Shown here piece after piece: positions 1 to 6,889 of a stretch of DNA of 10,861 bases (position 1 is its first letter; each line of letters starts with the position of its first letter). The DNA comes from Methanolobus sp. UBA118 (GTDB lineage: Archaea > Halobacteriota > Methanosarcinia > Methanosarcinales > Methanosarcinaceae), in the NCBI GenBank assembly GCA_002508635.1, contig DACO01000194.1, positions 1 to 10,861 on the forward strand, written 5' to 3'. The notes below the pieces were generated by a model. That model worked only from the letters and a program-made list of their open reading frames with translations, was not told where the DNA came from and made no database searches. The position numbers and the translations under genes are program-made.

Positions 1-48
1 CTCTCATGCAGAGCATTGGATTATTATTTAAAACGAGTTATGATTAAT

Positions 49-606
49 ATGATCGATATTGTGCTTACTGCGATGTGGCTTATGCTTCCGGCCTACATCC
101 CTAACTCGACTGCTGCTGTATTTGGTGGCGGTAAGCCAATTGATGGTGGCAGAAAGCTTGGAGACGGGCGCCGAATACTCGGTGACGGAAAGACCTACAG
201 GGGACTTTTGGCAGGAACTGTGTGCGGAATGCTTCTTGGCCTGCTTCAGACATATTACCTGACAATCAACGATTTCTTATTCGGGGTTGAGCTGCCCTCA
301 TTCGGAGAACTTCCCGGTGCTCTTGTGATTCTCTTTACACTTGCCTTCGGCTCTCTTTTCGGTGACATGTTCATGAGCTTTTTCAAGCGAAGAATTGGTT
401 TCAAAAGGGGTGCCCCCCTGCCGGTGATAGACCAGCTAGATTTTGTGCTGGGAGCATGGCTGCTTACATATATTGCCTCTCCTGTGTGGTTTTCTGAGAA
501 TTTCACCTATCAGGTCATTCTTGTAGTGCTGATAATCACTCCGCTGCTGCATTTTGTGACCAACGTTATAGGCTATCTTATTGGTGTAAAAAAAGAACCA
601 TGGTGA
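49..606 (+). CDS. carS: CDP-archaeol synthase (CTP:2,3-di-O-geranylgeranyl-sn-glycerol-1-phosphate cytidyltransferase)
   Basis: The protein (185 aa from this start) activates the archaeal ether lipid precursor DGGGP with CTP to give CDP-archaeol, the branch point for polar head groups, in the cytoplasmic membrane. Seen: an N-terminal hydrophobic segment ending in LPAYIPN, then FGGGKPID, the signature GDGKTYRG (residues 45-52), and GDMFMSFFKRR followed by KRG and DQLDF (about 105-132). Further hydrophobic segments lie near 52-70, 88-105, 131-146 and 154-178, giving a small multi-pass protein of the usual family length (about 170-185). I chose ATG 49 because GAG at 35-37 is spaced from it much as the purD ribosome site is from its start. 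ATG 40 and TTG 16 are in frame alternatives and add 3 or 11 residues. pyrE follows after about 120 nt. Confidence 0.9.
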   Translation: MIDIVLTAMWLMLPAYIPNSTAAVFGGGKPIDGGRKLGDGRRILGDGKTYRGLLAGTVCGMLLGLLQTYYLTINDFLFGVELPSFGELPGALVILFTLAFGSLFGDMFMSFFKRRIGFKRGAPLPVIDQLDFVLGAWLLTYIASPVWFSENFTYQVILVVLIITPLLHFVTNVIGYLIGVKKEPW

Positions 607-615
607 TCTGCTACT

Positions 616-736
616 TTTATCATGCAGGGTATGGAATTTAATGGTGAGACTTATATTCGACATCAACCTAGTTACTGGAATCAGATAGATCGAAATTATA
701 GATGGAACTTATTCAGAGTTGTGTTTATCATGCAGG
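616..736 (+). repeat. 13-nt direct repeat TTTATCATGCAGG flanking the carS-pyrE gap
   Basis: TTTATCATGCAGG occurs at 616-628, just after the carS stop, and again at 724-736, where its ATG is the pyrE start codon. The copies are exactly 108 nt apart. A one-mismatch copy, TTTATCACGCAGG, lies on the minus strand at 6022-6034, upstream of the nitroreductase gene. The function is unknown. Confidence 0.4.
693..701 (+). promoter_or_regulatory. Candidate TATA box of pyrE
   Basis: AAATTATAG in an otherwise non-coding stretch lies about 30 nt before ATG 730. Archaeal transcription usually starts about 25 nt downstream of the box, which would place the start near 723-726 and give a leader of only a few bases. 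No clear Shine-Dalgarno precedes ATG 730, which fits a leaderless or nearly leaderless mRNA. This is inferred from spacing only. Confidence 0.4.
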
Positions 737-1278
737 AATCCTTGAATAGCAAACAGTCACTTATCAATGCCCTGAAAGAATGCGGGGCTGTCAGGTTCGG
801 AGATTTTACACTTGCTTCCGGAAAGAAAAGCAGTTATTATGTGGATATCAAAAAGGCGAGTACGGACCCGGTAACTCTTAAAAAGATCGCAAGGGAAGCC
901 AGCACTGTTATCCGCGGGATGCATGCGGATGCTGTGGGCGGGGTCGTGCTTGGCAGTGTTCCGCTGGCAACCGCGGTATCCCTTGAGTCAGGACTTCCTC
1001 TGGTGCTGATACGCAAGTCCGATAAAAGTTATGGGACTGGCGGTCGTTTTGTCGGCGATGTCCGGGAAGGCTCCAGGATCGTGCTGCTTGAGGATGTGAC
1101 CACAAGCGGTGGCTCTGTCAGTGATGCCATTAAAGCAATTCGTTCAGAAGGTGCGATAGTGGAAGCTGTGGTGACTGTAGTGGACCGTGAATCCGGCGCA
1201 TCTGAAAACCTGGATTCCATGGATGTACAGCTTATTCCCCTTGTCAGGGCAGGTGAACTCGTTTCATCCTCGCAATAG
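730..1278 (+). CDS. pyrE: Orotate phosphoribosyltransferase
   Basis: The enzyme transfers the phosphoribosyl group of PRPP to orotate, giving OMP, the penultimate step of UMP synthesis, in the cytosol. Seen in 182 aa: the N-terminal FGDFTLASGKKSSYYVD (residues 24-39, orotate and PRPP contacts), the basic catalytic loop RKSDKSYGTGGR (95-106), and the PRPP-binding loop LLEDVTTSGGSV (119-130) with its acidic pair and TTSGGS. The length is typical of archaeal single-domain PyrE with no fused OMP decarboxylase. ATG 730 is the start because it puts the conserved helix MQESLNSKQSLINAL at the terminus. The frame stays open back to ATG 622, but those 36 codons look non-coding (Asn/Tyr/Trp/Arg-rich, containing a TATA-like box). 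The gene lies between carS and purD. Confidence 0.92.
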   Translation: MQESLNSKQSLINALKECGAVRFGDFTLASGKKSSYYVDIKKASTDPVTLKKIAREASTVIRGMHADAVGGVVLGSVPLATAVSLESGLPLVLIRKSDKSYGTGGRFVGDVREGSRIVLLEDVTTSGGSVSDAIKAIRSEGAIVEAVVTVVDRESGASENLDSMDVQLIPLVRAGELVSSSQ

Positions 1279-1435
1279 TCCTCTAAGTAAAATGGTAAAT
1301 TATTTATTTTAAGAAATTGAACTTTGTGCTATTCTAATTCCTACTAAGCAATAAGGTAAAGAAATCACATTCTGGCATCTGGCAGGTTATTATTAAACGT
1401 TTGATGCCAATATTTTTAAAACGAGGTCTTAAGGC
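1279..1435 (+). promoter_or_regulatory. pyrE-purD intergenic region with inverted repeat and purD promoter
   Basis: This is 157 nt of AT-rich DNA. The first part ends in a T-rich run (1301-1310) that could stop pyrE transcription. The second part holds a perfect 7-bp inverted repeat, TGGCATC (1373-1379) and GATGCCA (1403-1409), whose 23-nt spacer includes the TATA-like TATTATTAAA (about 1389-1398). GAGGT at 1423-1427 is the ribosome binding site of purD. An operator or mRNA hairpin is possible; neither is proven. Confidence 0.35.
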
Positions 1436-2740
1436 ATGAACATTCTAGTAGTCGGTGGCGGCGGAAGGGAGCACGCCATAACAGCAGCGCTCGCAAGGAG
1501 CAGGAAAGACCCTTATATCTATGCAGTGATGTCCAAGAAGAACCCCGGAATTGCACACTTATGTGAGGATTTCCTTCTAGAGAAGGAAACCGATGTGGAG
1601 AAGGTAGTTGAATTTGCCGTCAGGAACAATATCCAGATAGCGGTGATAGGTCCGGAGGCTCCTCTTGCAGCAGGGCTTGCAGATGCACTCGAGGATGCGG
1701 GTATCAGTACCGCAGGTCCGAAAAAGGCAGTTGCAGAGATCGAGTTCAACAAGGCATGGGCTCGCAATTTCATGAAGGAGAATAATATTGATGGCTGCCC
1801 TGAGTTTGAGGTGTTCGATGATAAAGAGGCAATGTTCAGTTTTATCGAAAAGCTCGGCGATGTTGCCATCAAACCTGCGGGTCTTACCGGCGGAAAAGGT
1901 GTTAAGGTCATGGGTGACCAGCTTCCTGATATCGATGCAGCCAAAGAATATGCCGCAGGTCTTCTTTCCGGGGATCGTGTAGTTGTCGAGGAGAACCTTA
2001 AGGGTGAGGAATTTACACTTCAGGCATTTGTTGACGGTGAACATCTTGCTTTCATGCCCACAGTACAGGACCATAAGCGTGCCTTTGAAAGTGACCTTGG
2101 TCCCAACACGGGTGGCATGGGCTCATACAATGCACCGGGTGAATTGCTGCCTTTCCTGATCGAGGATGATGTCATCCAGGCAAAACAGATCATGAAGGAT
2201 ACAGTGGCCGCACTGAAAAAAGTTACAGGCGTGGGTTACAAAGGAACCCTCTATGGCCAGTTCATGATAACTGCCAATGGCCCGAAGGTGATCGAATTCA
2301 ATGCCCGTTTCGGTGATCCGGAGGCAATGAACGTACTTCCGCTTCTTGAAACCGATTATGTGGATGTTCTCTCTGCAATGGTTACCGGAACCCTTGACAA
2401 ACTGGATGTAAAGTTCAGCGGAAAAGCCACCGTATGTAAATATGCCGTTCCCGCAGGATATCCGGACAACCCTACGAAAGACCGGGAAGTAGTTGTGGGT
2501 GATATCGGCGATGCATTGTTATTCTATTCAAGTGTTTATGAAAAGGACAACAAGGTCTACACCACCGGATCCAGGGCTGTGGCCGTTGTAGGTATGGCCG
2601 ACTCAATTGCCGGGGCTGAGGAGATCGCCCAGAACGCGCTTGAGAACATAAGCGGTGACCTGCATTCAAGGCGGGATATAGGTAAAAAGGATCTTATACA
2701 GAAACGTATCGACCATATGAAGGCGATACGCGGAAACTGA
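1436..2740 (+). CDS. purD: Phosphoribosylamine-glycine ligase (GAR synthetase)
   Basis: The enzyme joins glycine to 5-phosphoribosylamine with ATP, the second step of de novo purine synthesis. At 434 aa it has the family's usual length. Seen: N-domain MNILVVGGGGREHAI (GGGGREHA at residues 7-14), IGPEAPLAAG (71-80), an ATP-grasp region with KPAGLTGGKGV (146-156) and VVVEENLKGEEF (182-193), the hallmark QDHKRAFESD and LGPNTGGMGS (211-230), and the metal-binding EFNARFGDPE (287-296), then a C-terminal domain with AVPAGYP and TTGSRAV. ATG 1436 is preceded by GAGGT at a good distance. argF follows after 24 nt on the same strand, so the two are probably cotranscribed although they serve different pathways. 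Confidence 0.96.
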   Translation: MNILVVGGGGREHAITAALARSRKDPYIYAVMSKKNPGIAHLCEDFLLEKETDVEKVVEFAVRNNIQIAVIGPEAPLAAGLADALEDAGISTAGPKKAVAEIEFNKAWARNFMKENNIDGCPEFEVFDDKEAMFSFIEKLGDVAIKPAGLTGGKGVKVMGDQLPDIDAAKEYAAGLLSGDRVVVEENLKGEEFTLQAFVDGEHLAFMPTVQDHKRAFESDLGPNTGGMGSYNAPGELLPFLIEDDVIQAKQIMKDTVAALKKVTGVGYKGTLYGQFMITANGPKVIEFNARFGDPEAMNVLPLLETDYVDVLSAMVTGTLDKLDVKFSGKATVCKYAVPAGYPDNPTKDREVVVGDIGDALLFYSSVYEKDNKVYTTGSRAVAVVGMADSIAGAEEIAQNALENISGDLHSRRDIGKKDLIQKRIDHMKAIRGN

Positions 2741-2764
2741 TTACATGATTTACGGAATGATACC

Positions 2765-3670
2765 ATGAAGCACCTGCTATCGATGACCGATCTTTCCCAT
2801 GAAGAGATAATCGAATTGCTTGACATGGCAGCGGACATGAAGGAAAAGCGTCTCAAGGGAAAGGTCACGGACCTTCTCAAGAACAAGAGTATAGGGATGA
2901 TATTTGAAAAATCATCCACCCGTACCAGGGTTTCCTTTGAGGTCGGTATGTCGGACCTTGGAGGTCATGCATTATATCTTAACACCAGGGACATGCAACT
3001 TGGCAGGGGTGAGACCGTAGCAGATACGGCTGCTGTGCTTTCAAGGTATCTGTACTGTATAGTTGCCCGGGTTTACAGCCATGATACTGTAAAGGAACTT
3101 GCCGAGAATTCAGCTGTACCTGTTGTCAATGCTCTTTCAGATCTTGAACACCCATGCCAGATACTCGCTGACCTGCTGACTATTCGTGAATATAAGAACA
3201 GGCTGCAGGGTCTGAAATATGCCTGGATCGGTGATGGTAACAATGTCTGTAATTCCGCAATACTCGGTTGTGCGCTGGTGGGTATGGAAATTTCAGTGGC
3301 ATGTCCGGCCGGATACGAGCCTGATGAGGATATCGTGGAGCAGGCGAGGAAACTTGGCGGCAAGGTCACGATCACCCAGGATCCCGCAGAAGCTGCAAAG
3401 GATGCGGATATTCTGTACACCGATGTGTGGATTTCCATGGGTGATGAGGATGAGCGTGAAAAACGCCTGAATGATCTCATGCCATATCAGATAAATTCAG
3501 AACTGGTGGACCTTGCAATGCAGGATGTAATAGTAATGCACTGTCTTCCGGCACATCGTGGAGAGGAGATATCCGCAGATGTCATGGACGGTCCTCATTC
3601 CGTTGTTTTCGACCAGGCTGAGAACCGCCTGCATGCCCAGAAGGCTCTGCTGTTGAAATTAATGTGCTGA
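2765..3670 (+). CDS. argF: Ornithine carbamoyltransferase, anabolic type
   Basis: The enzyme makes citrulline from ornithine and carbamoyl phosphate in arginine synthesis, in the cytosol as a likely trimer. All family signatures are present in 301 aa: the carbamoyl phosphate loop SSTRTR (residues 50-55), HPCQ (129-132), the ornithine-binding region with D220 and SMG (224-226), and the catalytic-Cys segment HCLPAHRG (259-266). The DxxxSMG and HCLPAHRG motifs separate it from aspartate carbamoyltransferase. The ribosome site before ATG 2765 is weak, with no clean GGAG or GGTGA, so it may be translated by coupling to purD, 24 nt upstream. An inverted repeat and T-run just after the stop probably end the transcript. 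Confidence 0.96.
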   Translation: MKHLLSMTDLSHEEIIELLDMAADMKEKRLKGKVTDLLKNKSIGMIFEKSSTRTRVSFEVGMSDLGGHALYLNTRDMQLGRGETVADTAAVLSRYLYCIVARVYSHDTVKELAENSAVPVVNALSDLEHPCQILADLLTIREYKNRLQGLKYAWIGDGNNVCNSAILGCALVGMEISVACPAGYEPDEDIVEQARKLGGKVTITQDPAEAAKDADILYTDVWISMGDEDEREKRLNDLMPYQINSELVDLAMQDVIVMHCLPAHRGEEISADVMDGPHSVVFDQAENRLHAQKALLLKLMC

Positions 3671-3672
3671 AT

Positions 3673-3708
3673 TGCTTTTTCAAACACAAACTTTAACTAG
3701 AAAAAGCA
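3673..3708 (+). terminator. 9-bp inverted repeat with T-run after argF
   Basis: TGCTTTTTC at 3673-3681 is perfectly repeated in inverse at 3700-3708 (GAAAAAGCA) with an 18-nt AT-rich spacer. It starts 2 nt after the argF stop and carries a T5 run, so a transcription stop for the purD-argF mRNA is the simplest reading. The spacer also holds CTTTAACTA (3691-3699), about 30 nt before the tRNA and thus at box A distance, so the element may also frame the tRNA promoter. Confidence 0.4.
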
Positions 3709-3729
3709 CTACTAAACAGCATTCACTTT

Positions 3730-3817
3730 GCGGGAGTTGCCCAGCCAGGCCAAAGGCGCTAGGTTCAGGGCCTAGTCTCGTAGGAGTTCGTGTGTTCGAA
3801 TCACACCTCCCGCACCA
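3730..3817 (+). tRNA. tRNA-Leu (anticodon CAG), CCA encoded
   Basis: A complete type II cloverleaf can be drawn. The acceptor stem is GCGGGAG (3730-3736) with CTCCCGC (3807-3813). The D arm is GCC (3739-3741) with GGC (3755-3757). The anticodon stem is CTAGG (3759-3763) with CCTAG (3771-3775), enclosing loop TTCAGGG with anticodon CAG at 3766-3768, which reads CUG. A long variable arm contains CTC/GAG. The T arm is GTGTG-TTCGAAT-CACAC (3790-3806). The discriminator is A3814 and CCA is encoded at 3815-3817. There is no intron. The long variable arm plus the CAG anticodon identify leucine. A T5 run at 3834-3838 is a plausible stop. Confidence 0.97.
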
Positions 3818-3858
3818 TTAATTTTATGAATTATTTTTCAGCCTGAGTTCTCGTTCTC

Positions 3859-4650
3859 TCAAATATCTTCTACTGGTACTGGTGTAGATTCTTTCCAGTA
3901 ATGTTCGAAGAGTTCTTTTGCCCATTCCAGTGAACTCTGACTGAAACTCAGGAGATATTTATTATCGTACCTTATATTCTGGTTAAATGAAAGTAAAAAG
4001 AATGCACTGTCCGTCAGACCGAATTTCATAAACCGGATCTCTTCCGGATATAGAAAGAGTTTGACATAACCGCTTTTTATGAAAGTTCTGAACACATCGG
4101 CATAACTATCCCTTATTTTCTCCAGTAATCCTTTATCAACAATTATTGATACATTCGTTCTGTTTTTTATCCATTCCTTGCCGAGTTGTCCGAAGTTCGG
4201 ATATACGAATCTGCAGATAAAGTGTACATTTTTTGAACCCAGAGACCTCTCATAGAATTCATGGTTTATATCATGTATATCCATGGATTCAGGCTCTGTT
4301 ATCCTGCTGTCTGAAAGCTCACCGATCCTTTCCAGAAGGTGCTCGGGCAGAAAATCCAGCTTACGGCTTCCCCAGTAATCAATATCCTCGTCCAGGACAT
4401 CAACGGTAAGTAAAAGTGGTTCGACCTGTCTTATCAGCAGCTTTCCGATAGTTGTCAGCTGGTAAATATCATCAAACTGGCTTATGAGATGATGGTCTTC
4501 CAGTATCCTTGTTTGAGGCAATAATGCGGGCCTGTTGGTTTTTAGATGGTCGAGTATGGTCTCCATCTTTTTGGGTCCGCTGCCAAGAAGCAGCAGCACG
4601 TTCTTTCTCTTCTCGGATGCGAATATAACATCAAGTAAGGGTTTTTTCAT
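3859..4650 (-). CDS. Winged-helix transcription regulator with DUF1724-type C-terminal domain
   Basis: This is a probable DNA-binding regulator of the large methanogen family (FilR1/MreA-like) whose members contain an N-terminal wHTH and a C-terminal DUF1724 domain. Seen in 263 aa: the start MKKPLLDVIFASEKRKNVLLL typical of the family, a helix-turn-helix stretch with GPKKMETILDHL and ALLPQTRILEDHHLI (about residues 25-60), a wing with YQLTTIGKLL (68-77), then an alpha/beta C-terminal part with WIKNRTNVSIIVDKGL and FLLSFNQN. The regulated genes and the ligand are unknown. It is a lone minus-strand gene, convergent with the tRNA, with a long AT-rich upstream region. ATG 4650 is chosen by family resemblance; in-frame GTG codons at 4659 and 4677 also have GGAG-like sequences nearby and could be the real start. 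Confidence 0.8.
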   Translation of the reverse strand: MKKPLLDVIFASEKRKNVLLLLGSGPKKMETILDHLKTNRPALLPQTRILEDHHLISQFDDIYQLTTIGKLLIRQVEPLLLTVDVLDEDIDYWGSRKLDFLPEHLLERIGELSDSRITEPESMDIHDINHEFYERSLGSKNVHFICRFVYPNFGQLGKEWIKNRTNVSIIVDKGLLEKIRDSYADVFRTFIKSGYVKLFLYPEEIRFMKFGLTDSAFFLLSFNQNIRYDNKYLLSFSQSSLEWAKELFEHYWKESTPVPVEDI

Positions 4651-4908
4651 TATCTGCACACATCTCCGATAGATCACCCCTCCCAGATCTTAATTGCATT
4701 TTATGTAACAATTATCAATTATTTCAGGATTTAATGACATTTAAACATATTGATATTTTATCTAAAATAAATAATATACATGTGTTATAATTTGTAATGT
4801 CAATTTAAGGCCACAGCAATCGTTATTGCTATGTTCTCATCTTCAACAGTATTTGTAAAATAAAAAAAGAGCTGAAAGGTATGCAACGGGACAGAACTAA
4901 AACAGTAA
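4651..4908. other. AT-rich non-coding region upstream of the regulator gene
   Basis: These 258 nt hold no convincing gene. On the minus strand it contains GGGAGGGGTGATC (4674-4686) near the regulator start, TTACATAAAATG (about 4698-4709) as a TATA-like box, and a very AT-rich core at 4740-4795. TGACATT (4735-4741) is inversely repeated as AATGTCA (4796-4802), and AGCAAT-cgtt-ATTGCT (4815-4830) forms a small perfect hairpin. These could be operator half-sites, since lone regulators often control themselves, but nothing here proves it. Confidence 0.35.
4862..4879 (-). terminator. T-run terminator of the nitroreductase operon
   Basis: On the minus strand a run of seven T (plus-strand A at 4862-4868) follows CAGCTC about 40 nt after the stop of the 78-residue Cys-rich gene. 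Oligo-T runs are the usual archaeal stop signal. No strong hairpin precedes it. Confidence 0.4.
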
Positions 4909-5145
4909 TTAGTAAGCCTTGCCCTCGAGATAAGGACAGTAGCTGCAACTTATCGGTCCGAGTTTTATCTGCTTACAGGGAAATTCCTTACATTCGGTAA
5001 ACAGTTGCGCATAGTTTTCATAATCCGGGTGGATGGATTGCTCAGGATCTTCTTTCAGGATGGAATATACCTGTTCTATGCTCTGGCATTGTCCGCCTGA
5101 CATATTCGGACATCTTTCACAGTTTTCATTTAATATCGTTTTCAT
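4909..5145 (-). CDS. Small Cys-rich protein, possible metal-binding (DUF3795-like)
   Basis: I do not recognise this 78-aa protein with certainty. It has seven Cys: C9-x2-C12 in CERCP, C20, C52 and C57 in FTECKEFPCK, and C67-x2-C70 in CSYCP, so a Zn or Fe-S site is likely. The FPC segment and paired CxxC resemble the DUF3795 family of small Cys-rich proteins, but at 78 aa it is short and the assignment is tentative. ATG 5145 has a good AGGAGA upstream. The gene begins 25 nt after the nitroreductase stop on the same strand, so cotranscription is expected, and a role linked to the redox enzyme (partner or cluster donor) is only an inference. Confidence 0.72.
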   Translation of the reverse strand: MKTILNENCERCPNMSGGQCQSIEQVYSILKEDPEQSIHPDYENYAQLFTECKEFPCKQIKLGPISCSYCPYLEGKAY

Positions 5146-5170
5146 ATGGATTCATTCTCCTGTAATGTGT

Positions 5171-5992
5171 TTACTTCCAGCTTATTCTGGCAGTTTCTCT
5201 TCCGGGTATGTTCTGTACTTTGTACTTCGGATATCCAAACATCATTGCATACTGGACTACATGTCCTTCGGGCAGGTCCAGTTCCTTAATAAGTGGTTCA
5301 TGTTCGGATGCAGCCATTTTCAGAAATCCTGCCCAGCAGGTCCCCAGATCAAATGCAGGGGCTACAAGCTCAAACCATGAAAGGGCTATTATGCTGTCCG
5401 TAAAAGCCATGGGGTTTGCCTCGGCGGCGTGTGCTATTGCTACATGTGGTGCCCCACGGCATACGGGATCCTTTCCTGCTTCGTAGGCTTCAATGAGTGA
5501 GGGCACCACGGGCTTCAGTGGGTGCATTTGTTCACTGTCATGGATTTTACGCATCCATTCGATGCTAAGGCGTGTAAGCTTGCGCACTTCATCAGGGTCA
5601 TGGATAATAAGCCAGTGTACGGGCTGGTTATTCATTGCCGATGGTGAATAGCGGACTATATCAAGAATCTCCTCTATCGTTTCCCTGTCTGCCATCCTGT
5701 CTTTGTAATTACGAATTGATCGACGTTGCCGCATGTAGATTCCCATTTGACCGGGCGTAATTCCATGCACGTCATCTTCAGATATTATTGGGTGTGTGGT
5801 TTTAAATTGAGGTGTAATCGCACCTTCTGGACAAAAAGCTTCACAATTGCCACATTTCGTGCAATACGCTCCCACTTCGTCCGGCATGAAAGGCATGCCC
5901 TCACTGCCCGGGATGATCAGGCTCAGTGGACATATTTCCATGCAGGTGCCACAATTCGTACATGTCTGGGGATCAATGGAAATGGATTTCAT
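5171..5992 (-). CDS. Nitroreductase-family flavoprotein with N-terminal 2x[4Fe-4S] ferredoxin domain
   Basis: This is a predicted cytosolic FMN-dependent oxidoreductase fed by its own ferredoxin module; the substrate is unknown. Seen in 273 aa: cluster one C11-x2-C14-x2-C17-x3-C21, cluster two C44-x2-C47-x2-C50-x3-C54, then the nitroreductase fold with the FMN-phosphate motif RQRRSIRNYKD (88-98), SPSAMNNQPVHWLII (116-130), AFTDSIIALSWFELVAPAFDLGTCWAG (the usual dimer and flavin helix) and the C-terminal MFGYPKYK. The frame stays open to 6211, but ATG 5992 has GGAG nine bases upstream and puts the ferredoxin motif at the usual place. A longer start would also overlap the divergent GTPase gene. 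Such ferredoxin-nitroreductase fusions are common in anaerobic archaea and clostridia. Confidence 0.9.
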   Translation of the reverse strand: MKSISIDPQTCTNCGTCMEICPLSLIIPGSEGMPFMPDEVGAYCTKCGNCEAFCPEGAITPQFKTTHPIISEDDVHGITPGQMGIYMRQRRSIRNYKDRMADRETIEEILDIVRYSPSAMNNQPVHWLIIHDPDEVRKLTRLSIEWMRKIHDSEQMHPLKPVVPSLIEAYEAGKDPVCRGAPHVAIAHAAEANPMAFTDSIIALSWFELVAPAFDLGTCWAGFLKMAASEHEPLIKELDLPEGHVVQYAMMFGYPKYKVQNIPGRETARISWK

Positions 5993-6097
5993 GCTATTAA
6001 ACTCCATCAATAATCTGCAAGCCTGCGTGATAAACATTTGTACTGCCCAGTCTTTTAACTGCAATACTTCTATATTCTCTGACTGTATAGCAACATC
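5993..6097. promoter_or_regulatory. Divergent promoter region between nitroreductase and GTPase genes
   Basis: For the rightward GTPase gene, TATATT at 6071-6076 lies about 25 nt before ATG 6098, and no ribosome site is visible, so a leaderless mRNA is likely. For the leftward gene, AGTTAAAAG (minus strand, about 6051-6059) is a TATA candidate; its predicted start falls near 6030, inside TTTATCACGCAGG (6022-6034), which is nearly identical to the repeat around the pyrE start. GGAG lies just before ATG 5992. Confidence 0.45.
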
Positions 6098-6871
6098 ATG
6101 GCAAGTTATCGGGCATTGGTCATGGATGTGATCAGGCGGGCAGACATACTTCTGGAAGTAGTTGATGCCCGCTTTCCTGACGAGACTAGAAACAATTATG
6201 TTGAAGAGCAAATAATTCGCGCAGATAAACCCTTCATTATCGTTCTCAATAAATGTGACCTTGTTTCAAAAGAGAAACTTGAAAAGACAAAAAGTCGGTT
6301 TTCAAAGTTTGTCCCTGCAGTATTCGTATCAGGGAAAGACAGGTTCGGCACGACCATCCTGAGACACAAGATCCTGGAAGTTGTGGAGGCTTCCACAATC
6401 ATGGATCGTGATATCCTTGTAGGCTGCCTTGGCTATCCCAATACGGGCAAATCATCGGTAATCAACGGTGTAAGTGGAAAACATAAGGCCGGAACTTCCT
6501 CTATATCAGGCCACACAAAGGGTGTGCAACATGTAAATGCAGGTTCCCGTATCAAGTTCATCGACACTCCGGGGGTAATTCCCTCAAATGAGTTCGACGA
6601 GATTATGCAGGGTCTTCTGGGCATAAAAGATGCCACTCACTTAAAGGATACTGTCGGTGTGGCGATGAAGATAATAGAAGTCATGTGCTCTGAGAACAAA
6701 GCTGAACTGGAATCATTCTATAAGGTCGATATAGGGGACCTGGATGTCTATGAATCCCTTGAGGCTATAGGCAAGCGCAACAATTTCCTGAAGAAAAAAG
6801 GAGAGATTGACGAAACAAGAACTGCCATCAGGATTATAAACGACTGGCAGAAAGGACAGTTCGTTGTATGA
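6098..6871 (+). CDS. Circularly permuted GTPase, YlqF/YawG (MMR1-HSR1) family
   Basis: This is a predicted GTPase of the class that helps large ribosomal subunit assembly in other organisms; that role is inferred here. The G motifs come in permuted order, which defines the family: G4 NKCD (residues 51-54), G5 SGK (78-80), G1 GYPNTGKSS (112-120), G2 region SGHTKG with T140, and G3 DTPG (156-159). The N-terminal DARFPDETRN is also typical. At 257 aa it is shorter than bacterial RbgA but usual for archaeal members. ATG 6098 gives the conserved start MASYRALV and sits at leaderless distance from a TATA box. The DUF2769-type gene follows after 18 nt and is probably cotranscribed. Confidence 0.9.
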   Translation: MASYRALVMDVIRRADILLEVVDARFPDETRNNYVEEQIIRADKPFIIVLNKCDLVSKEKLEKTKSRFSKFVPAVFVSGKDRFGTTILRHKILEVVEASTIMDRDILVGCLGYPNTGKSSVINGVSGKHKAGTSSISGHTKGVQHVNAGSRIKFIDTPGVIPSNEFDEIMQGLLGIKDATHLKDTVGVAMKIIEVMCSENKAELESFYKVDIGDLDVYESLEAIGKRNNFLKKKGEIDETRTAIRIINDWQKGQFVV

Positions 6872-6876
6872 ATACT

Positions 6877-6883
6877 GAGGAGG
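6877..6883 (+). promoter_or_regulatory. Strong ribosome binding site of the DUF2769-type gene
   Basis: GAGGAGG, six bases before ATG 6890, is the strongest Shine-Dalgarno in the window. It suggests that the Cys-rich mini-protein is made in greater amounts than the leaderless GTPase upstream. Confidence 0.6.
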
Positions 6884-6889
6884 ATATTC

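Noticed and set aside
622..729. Extension of pyrE to ATG 622 (36 extra residues)
   Set aside because: The extra residues have an odd composition and cover a TATA-like box, while the conserved PyrE N-terminus begins at ATG 730. The protein would be unusually long.
1519..2074. Minus-strand open frames of 141 and 165 codons inside purD
   Set aside because: They lie wholly within the well-supported purD gene and show no motif or ribosome site; they are shadow frames.
3730..3858. Integration site at the tRNA-Leu 3' end
   Set aside because: No integrase gene and no second copy of the tRNA 3' sequence was seen in the window.
5993..6211. Extension of the nitroreductase frame up to 6211
   Set aside because: It would overlap the N-terminus of the divergent GTPase, has no family-like sequence, and ATG 5992 has a well-placed GGAG.
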